A stretch of 10,458 bases of DNA from Candidatus Eiseniibacteriota bacterium (GTDB lineage: Bacteria > Eisenbacteria > RBG-16-71-46 > CAIMUX01 > VGJL01), in assembly GCA_014729455.1 (NCBI GenBank), contig WJJW01000158.1:1-10458 (forward strand), in the 5' to 3' direction. Each line of letters opens with the position of its first letter. Position 1 is the first letter of the stretch. This document shows positions 5,931 to 10,458 of this stretch, piece by piece. Under the pieces are notes generated by a model. The model saw only the letters and a list, made by a program, of their open reading frames with translations. It was not told the origin of the DNA and did not search any database. A program made the translations under genes and the position numbers.

Positions 5931-7689
5931 GCTCGATCTCCTCGGCGAGGCGTTGCTCGCGTTCCATCCCGCTGTAGATCCCGGCGGCCTCGAGCAGCTC
6001 CTGGTGCGTGCCCGACTCGGCGACGATCCCCTTCTGGAGGACGAGGATCCGGTCGGCGTCGCGCACCGTCGAGATCCGGTGGGCGATCAGCAGGATCGTC
6101 CGTTGCGCGCGGACGGAACCGAGCGCCTCGGTGCACTCCGCTTCCGTGATCTTGTCGAGGTTCGAGAAGGCGTCGTCGAGGATCAGGATCCGCGGATCGG
6201 CCAAGAGAGCGCGCGCCAGCGCCACCCGCTGCCTCTGGCCCCCCGACAGGGTGATCCCGCGCTCTCCGATCCGTGTCTCCAGTCCCTCGGGGAAGGTCGC
6301 GAGATCCTTTTCCAGCCGCGAGATCCGCAGCGCCTCGGCGATCCGCTCCTCCCCGGCGTCCGGCGCTCCGAAGACGAGGTTCGCCCGCAGGGTGTCCGAA
6401 AACAGGAACGAGTCCTGCGGGACCACGGCCACCGCTCTGCGCAGCTCCTCGAGGGACCGCCGGCGGACGTCGACGCCGTCGATCGAGATCGCCCCGCCCG
6501 TCGGATCGAACAGGCGCGGCACCAGCGAGACGAGCGTCGACTTGCCGCTTCCGGTCCGGCCGACGATCGCCACCGTCGTTCCCGGCTCGATCGTCTCGTC
6601 GATGCCGCGAAGCACCTCCGGCCCGTCCGGTCCGTAACGGAAGCGCACGTCCTCGAACCGGATCCGGCCCTCACAAAGCGGCGGGTCGCCCTGCGGGCGG
6701 TCGGGCGAGCGGATCTCGGGGGTCCGTTCCCGGATTTCCCGCATCCGGGCCATCGCCGCTTCCCCGCGCTGGACCAGCGACAGGACCCAGCCGAGGGCGA
6801 TGAACGGCCAGGTCAGCATTCCGAGGTAGCCGAGAAAGGCGACGAAGTCGCCCAGGCCGATCTGATCCCCGATCACGCGCATCCCGCCGGCCCAGAGGAG
6901 GATCAGCATCAGCAGACCGACCAGGCTGCCCATCGTCGCGAAGAACAAGGCGCGGTACCGGATCAGGCGGTAGCCGAGACTCCGGTAGGTGCGCGCTTCC
7001 TCTTCGAAGCTCCGCTCCTCGAACGGCTCCTGGACGTAGGATTGCACGACCCGGATGCCGGCCAGGTTCTCCTGGATCGTGGAGGAGAGCCGGCCGAACT
7101 GGTCCTGCACCGCCCGCGAGCGGTGGTGCATCTCGGAGGCGAAGCGACGGACCGCGAACGCGAGAAGCGGAAGCGGAAGCAGCGTGAACAGCGTCAACCA
7201 GGGATCGATGCGGAGCATCAGGATCAGGCTCGCCGTCACGATCGTGACGGTGTTCATCCCGTACATGATCCCGGGTCCGACCACATCGCGGACGGCGTTC
7301 AGGTCGTTCGTCGCGCGCGCCATCAGATCGCCCGTCTTCTGCCGGTGGAAGAACGAGAGCGAGAGGCGCTGGAGATGCCCGAGGAAGTCGTTGCGCAGCT
7401 CGTACTCGATCCGGCGACTCGCTCCGATGAGAATCATCCGCATGAAGTAGCGGAACAGGCCGCTCACCGCGGCCAGGCCGACCAGCCAGGCGCCGTAGAC
7501 GATCATCGGGGTGGTCCCACCCGTCTCGAGTCGGTTCACGCCGGCGCGCAGCACCATCGGGATCGCGAGGCTGAAGCCGTTCGTCGCCAGCAGGCAGAGA
7601 TACCCCACGAGGTAGCGGCGCCGGTGCCGGCGTAGGGCCGGCCCGAGAACGCTCAGATTGGGGAGGAGAAAGGAGGCGAGCCGCCGCAA
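5914..7689 (-). CDS. mdlA: ABC exporter half-transporter, MdlA-like, degenerate-site subunit
   Basis: This 591-aa ABC exporter half has a membrane domain (about 20-310) and an ATPase domain (about 343-580). It carries Walker A GRTGSGKST (377-385), Q-loop VPQD (423-426), a canonical signature LSGGQ (481-485), Walker B ILILDD (501-506) and H-loop His537. The residue after Walker B is Asp506 instead of the catalytic Glu, as in E. coli MdlA and the degenerate halves of heterodimeric exporters. Its intact LSGGQ would complete the active ATP site of the MdlB-like partner. The start is TTG 7689, 2 nt after the spoVR stop and without a strong Shine-Dalgarno. The N-terminal elbow-helix region fits this start, whereas the next candidate (GTG at about residue 28) would cut into the first membrane helix. 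Termination-reinitiation from spoVR is likely. Substrate unknown. Confidence 0.9.
   Translation of the reverse strand: MRRLASFLLPNLSVLGPALRRHRRRYLVGYLCLLATNGFSLAIPMVLRAGVNRLETGGTTPMIVYGAWLVGLAAVSGLFRYFMRMILIGASRRIEYELRNDFLGHLQRLSLSFFHRQKTGDLMARATNDLNAVRDVVGPGIMYGMNTVTIVTASLILMLRIDPWLTLFTLLPLPLLAFAVRRFASEMHHRSRAVQDQFGRLSSTIQENLAGIRVVQSYVQEPFEERSFEEEARTYRSLGYRLIRYRALFFATMGSLVGLLMLILLWAGGMRVIGDQIGLGDFVAFLGYLGMLTWPFIALGWVLSLVQRGEAAMARMREIRERTPEIRSPDRPQGDPPLCEGRIRFEDVRFRYGPDGPEVLRGIDETIEPGTTVAIVGRTGSGKSTLVSLVPRLFDPTGGAISIDGVDVRRRSLEELRRAVAVVPQDSFLFSDTLRANLVFGAPDAGEERIAEALRISRLEKDLATFPEGLETRIGERGITLSGGQRQRVALARALLADPRILILDDAFSNLDKITEAECTEALGSVRAQRTILLIAHRISTVRDADRILVLQKGIVAESGTHQELLEAAGIYSGMEREQRLAEEIERASVS
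5938..5943 (-). promoter_or_regulatory. Ribosome binding site of the MdlB-like gene
   Basis: Read on the minus strand, GAGGAG stands 7 nt before the GTG at 5930. It lies inside the end of the MdlA-like coding region. It decides the non-ATG start and implies that the second subunit is translated by ribosomes finishing the first, which suits equal production of two heterodimer halves. Confidence 0.8.
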
Positions 7690-7691
7690 GG

Positions 7692-9167
7692 CTATTCGTC
7701 CCGATCCTGGAACGACTCGCCGTCATGGGTGAGGATCTTCGGCTTGCCGCCGACAACCGTCCCAATGTTCACCGGCCGGCCCCAGACGCGCTGGATGTTG
7801 CGGAGCGTCCCCTCCGCGTACGCCAGGTCCAGATCGACCCCTTGGTGGTCATGAAGGAGAAGAAGCTCGCCGCGGTTCTCGAAGTTGCCGTTCTCCACGG
7901 CGATGATCGGCTGTCCGCTGTTCGTGAGGTGCCAGAGGAGCTGGGCTTTGATCTTCGAGAAATCCCGGTCGGAGATCTCGTAGCGTTTGGTCCGCTCGTT
8001 GTAGGTCGAGACGAAGAGCTGGTTGCGATTGCAAAAGTCCGCGGTGAGGAACGTGTCGATGAACGTGATGTCGTTGTGAAGCTTGCGAACCTCGAAGATC
8101 TTCTCCTGTCCGAGGCCGGCTCCGGTGTCCCAGCTCGCCCGCGCCTCGAGATCGTCGCACTCCTCGAACTCCGGCCCGAACTGCCCCCGATCCCATCGCC
8201 GTTCGATGTCCCGCCAGAGTTCGACCCCGATCTTGTATGGATTGAAGGAGCCGGGGGGCATCGAGAAGACGGCCGCCGCGTGATCGGCGTAGTCGACGAT
8301 CTCGGAGTCGTCGAGGACCTTCTCGGTGAGGATGCGGCTGTGCCAGTAGCTCGCCCATCCTTCGTTCATGATCTTCGTCATCCCCTGCGGCGCGAAGTAG
8401 TACCCCTCCTCGCGAACGATCCCCAGGATGTCGCGCTGCCAGCGTTCGATCGGCGCGTATTCCATCAGGAACGCGAGGACATCGCGCTCCGGCCGTTCGG
8501 GGAACCGCCGCCGGCGCTGTTGTTCCTCGGCCAGCTTCCGCCGCTGGAGCTCCATGAACTCCTCGGGATTCACGAAGCTGTCCATGTACTCCTTGCTCGG
8601 GATCTTGCGAACCGAAGGCATCGACTCCTCGTCCTCCTCGACGCGTGCCGGCCGCCGGCGGTCCGCAACCACCCAGTGCGGGTCGATCAAGTTCTCGATG
8701 GAGAGGGCTCCGTCGAGGAACGTCTCCACCCGCTCCAGACCGTGCCGGTCGATGTAGCGGCGGATTCGATCCCCGTGGTTCGCCATCTGGTCCATCATCC
8801 GGCGGTTGGTCTTGGAGAAGTAGAGGTTGTTCTTGAAGAAGTCGGCGTGGCCGTAGACGTGGGCCATCACGAGCTTCTGGTCCACGAGCGCGTTGGTGTC
8901 CATCAGGTAGGCGTAGCAGGGATCGTTGTTGATCACGAGCTCGTAGATCTTCGAGAGGCCGTAGACGTGTCCCTTCTCGAGCTTCTCGTACTCCATCCCG
9001 AACCGCCAGTGGGGGTACCGGATCGGGAAGCCGCCGTAGGAGGCGACCTGGTTGAGCTCCTCGTAGGAGACGAGCTCGAAGATCGTGTGGTAGAAGTCGA
9101 GGCCGAACCCGCGGGCGATCTCCGCGATCCGGTCGGCCTCCTTCTGCAGCTCGGCCGGTATGCTCAT
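7692..9167 (-). CDS. spoVR: SpoVR family protein
   Basis: This is a cytoplasmic protein of the SpoVR/YcgB family. The Bacillus subtilis member contributes to spore cortex formation, but the family is widespread in non-sporulating bacteria, where it travels with PrkA and YeaH in stress-response clusters; the molecular activity is not well defined. The 491-aa length is usual. Conserved features visible are YPHWRFGMEYE (51-61), NNDPCYAYLMD (80-90), AHVYGHADFFKNN (102-114) and NEGWASYWH (268-276), the last two rich in His and acidic residues that could bind metal (inference). A charged Arg/Glu-rich stretch (about 207-230) separates the two halves. ATG 9167 overlaps the yeaH stop by 4 nt (9164-9167), indicating translational coupling. 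The gene ends 2 nt before the exporter pair. Confidence 0.95.
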   Translation of the reverse strand: MSIPAELQKEADRIAEIARGFGLDFYHTIFELVSYEELNQVASYGGFPIRYPHWRFGMEYEKLEKGHVYGLSKIYELVINNDPCYAYLMDTNALVDQKLVMAHVYGHADFFKNNLYFSKTNRRMMDQMANHGDRIRRYIDRHGLERVETFLDGALSIENLIDPHWVVADRRRPARVEEDEESMPSVRKIPSKEYMDSFVNPEEFMELQRRKLAEEQQRRRRFPERPERDVLAFLMEYAPIERWQRDILGIVREEGYYFAPQGMTKIMNEGWASYWHSRILTEKVLDDSEIVDYADHAAAVFSMPPGSFNPYKIGVELWRDIERRWDRGQFGPEFEECDDLEARASWDTGAGLGQEKIFEVRKLHNDITFIDTFLTADFCNRNQLFVSTYNERTKRYEISDRDFSKIKAQLLWHLTNSGQPIIAVENGNFENRGELLLLHDHQGVDLDLAYAEGTLRNIQRVWGRPVNIGTVVGGKPKILTHDGESFQDRDE

Positions 9168-10267
9168 CGTCCCTTTCCCAAGAACTCCTTGATCGAGTCG
9201 TAGACCTTGTCCTTGTCCTGGATCTCGGAGAGGATCAGGTTCTCACTCTCTCCGAACCGGGATCCGACGTCCTTGAGGAACTGGCCGCTCCCGTACGGGG
9301 ACTCGACCTGACCGTAGGCGAAGAGGTTGACGACCGGCAGGAACTCCTCGTCGAGCAGCTCCAGGCAGCGCTCCGTGTCGCCGCTGCCCCAATTGTCGCC
9401 GTCGGAGAACTGGAAGACGTAGAGATTCCAGTCGACCGCCGGATACTCCTCGCCGAGGATCTTGCCCAGGAGATCGTAGGCGGAGGAGATCTTCGTCCCG
9501 CCGCTCTCCTTCAAGTGGAAGAAGGTCTGGCGGTCGACCTCGTGGGCGACCGCATCGTGGACGATGTAGCGGAATTCCACGTCACGGTACTGGTAGCGCA
9601 GCCAGGTGTCGATCCAGAAGCTCTCGATCCGGACGATCTCCTTCTGCTCGTCGCCCATCGATCCGGAGACGTCCATCAGGTAGAAGACGGCGGCGTTCGC
9701 TCGCGGCTCCCGGGACGGTTTCCACGACCGGTAGAGCTTGTCCTCCTTGATCGGGATGATGATCGGGTTGTCGGGATCGTAGGTCCCCGACGCGATCTGC
9801 CGCTTCAGGGCCTTCTTGTAGGTCCGCTTGACGTGCCGGAGCGACTCCGGGCCGGTGGCGCGGATCCCCGTGTAGCGGTCCTTCGTCTGGTGGGTGTGCT
9901 TCGATCCCTTGGGGCGGATGTCCGGAAGCTCGAGTTCCTCGCCGAGGATCTGGGCGAGCTCGTCGTAGGAGATCTCCACCTCGAGCATGTGCCGGCCCGG
10001 CTGGTCCCCGGCCGTCCCGACGCCTTCGCCCTGCGCCCCGTCGGCGGGATCCCCTTCCTTGCCCGATCCCTGGCCGACCCCCTGCGCCTGGTTCTTGCCG
10101 TGACGGAATCGGGGAAGCTCGATCTGCGGTACCGGGATCGAGACCAGCCGATCCCCCCTGCGACCAACCAGCTCCTCCCGCGTGATGTACTTCCGGAAGT
10201 CCCGCTTGATCCGCCCCTTGACGATCTCCTTGAACCGGTTGTGGTCCCGGTCAATGCGCAAGAGCAT
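9164..10267 (-). CDS. yeaH: YeaH/YhbH family protein (DUF444, von Willebrand A-like)
   Basis: This is a DUF444 protein, partner of the PrkA kinase in the prkA-yeaH-spoVR stress module (yeaGH in E. coli, prkA-yhbH in Bacillus). Counting from ATG 10267 (367 aa), it has an N-terminal conserved segment (RIDRDHNRFKEIVKGRI), a Gly/Gln-rich low-complexity linker (about 57-92), a basic region with KHTHQTKDRYTGIR, and a C-terminal vWA-like domain. That domain carries a MIDAS-type DVSGSMGD (199-206), ESGGTKISSAY (254-264) and FSDGDNW (287-293), together suggesting a divalent-metal site for protein contacts (inference). It is somewhat shorter than E. coli YeaH (about 427 aa), probably through the linker. 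The in-frame TTG at 10273, 6 nt after a GGGGA, is an equally possible start and adds two residues. It lies 18 nt after prkA and overlaps spoVR by 4 nt. Confidence 0.93.
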   Translation of the reverse strand: MLLRIDRDHNRFKEIVKGRIKRDFRKYITREELVGRRGDRLVSIPVPQIELPRFRHGKNQAQGVGQGSGKEGDPADGAQGEGVGTAGDQPGRHMLEVEISYDELAQILGEELELPDIRPKGSKHTHQTKDRYTGIRATGPESLRHVKRTYKKALKRQIASGTYDPDNPIIIPIKEDKLYRSWKPSREPRANAAVFYLMDVSGSMGDEQKEIVRIESFWIDTWLRYQYRDVEFRYIVHDAVAHEVDRQTFFHLKESGGTKISSAYDLLGKILGEEYPAVDWNLYVFQFSDGDNWGSGDTERCLELLDEEFLPVVNLFAYGQVESPYGSGQFLKDVGSRFGESENLILSEIQDKDKVYDSIKEFLGKGR

Positions 10268-10285
10268 CGGCAATCCGCTTCCCCG

Positions 10286-10458
10286 TCATTCGTTCGATTC
10301 GGTTCCTCGAGCGAAGATCGACGCAACGTAGGTCAGGACGTCTGCGGCGCAGATCTCGCAATACCCGTAGTTCTTCATCAGACGGGTCTTCACCACGTCG
10401 ATCTTCTCCTGCGTCGACTTGTCGACGACGCTGGAGACGAGCGAGGTCAGCTTGATCG
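10286..10458 (-). CDS. prkA: PrkA serine protein kinase, C-terminal end (partial)
   Basis: Only the last 56 codons and the TGA are inside the window; the rest runs off the right edge. The tail reads as an amphipathic Lys/Val-rich helix, then KNYGYCEICAADVL and YVASIFARG, then a short polar end. This looks like the C-terminus of PrkA/YeaG, an AAA-plus-like serine kinase induced under starvation and stress. The kinase and ATPase domains are not visible, so the call rests largely on its position: the gene directly before yeaH and spoVR is nearly always prkA. It ends 18 nt before the ATG of yeaH and would be the first visible gene of the minus-strand operon. The Cys-x-x-Cys in the tail is noted without a functional claim. 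Confidence 0.8.
   Translation of the reverse strand, partial: IKLTSLVSSVVDKSTQEKIDVVKTRLMKNYGYCEICAADVLTYVASIFARGTESNE

Noticed and set aside
5953..7635. Long open frame on the + strand (560 codons) opposite the MdlA-like gene
   Set aside because: Its translation is rich in Arg, Asp, Gln and His without any recognisable domain, and it lies antisense to a gene with all ABC motifs. Stop-poor antisense frames are expected in high-GC coding DNA.
7725..9203. Long open frame on the + strand (492 codons) opposite spoVR
   Set aside because: Its composition is dominated by Val, Asp, Glu and Leu with no motif. The minus strand has unmistakable SpoVR signatures across the same span.

Overview
The window is a gene-dense chromosomal segment of a high-GC bacterium, about two-thirds G+C by eye, with no mobile element, CRISPR array or tRNA visible. 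All proteins are bacterial housekeeping or stress families. GTG and TTG starts, very short spacers and gene overlaps are frequent. The phylum cannot be fixed from the sequence. A deep-branching, probably Gram-negative high-GC lineage fits (several such lineages carry an EF-G-2-type factor, a prkA-yeaH-spoVR cluster and heterodimeric ABC exporters together), but this is inference.

Left edge (1-142, + strand): the 3' three-quarters of a 5S rRNA, followed by a near-ideal intrinsic terminator with a UUCG tetraloop. This is the end of an rRNA operon that continues off the left edge.

Left arm (226-4138, + strand): an EF-G-like translational GTPase (EF-G-2/FusA2 type), a YebC/TACO1-family protein, RuvC and RuvA. 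The last two overlap by 4 nt. The arm couples translation factors to the Holliday-junction machinery, but ruvB is not next in line. The EF-G-like protein appears to lack about 27-28 residues in the middle of its G domain, immediately before the G4 (NKxD-like) motif.

Right arm (10458-4125, - strand): read in its own direction, the C-terminus of the PrkA serine kinase, a YeaH/YhbH (DUF444) protein, SpoVR, and two half-size ABC exporter subunits resembling MdlA and MdlB. Spacings are +18, -4, +2 and -17 nt, so the five genes look like one transcription unit whose promoter lies beyond the right edge. PrkA-YeaH-SpoVR is a widely conserved stress/stationary-phase module. The exporter pair attached behind it shows the reciprocal motif asymmetry of a heterodimer with one catalytic and one degenerate ATP site.

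The two arms converge and overlap tail to tail by 14 nt (4125-4138), leaving no intergenic room for a terminator. There is no gene-free stretch longer than 300 bases. The largest is 93-225, which holds the terminator and the leader of the EF-G-like gene.
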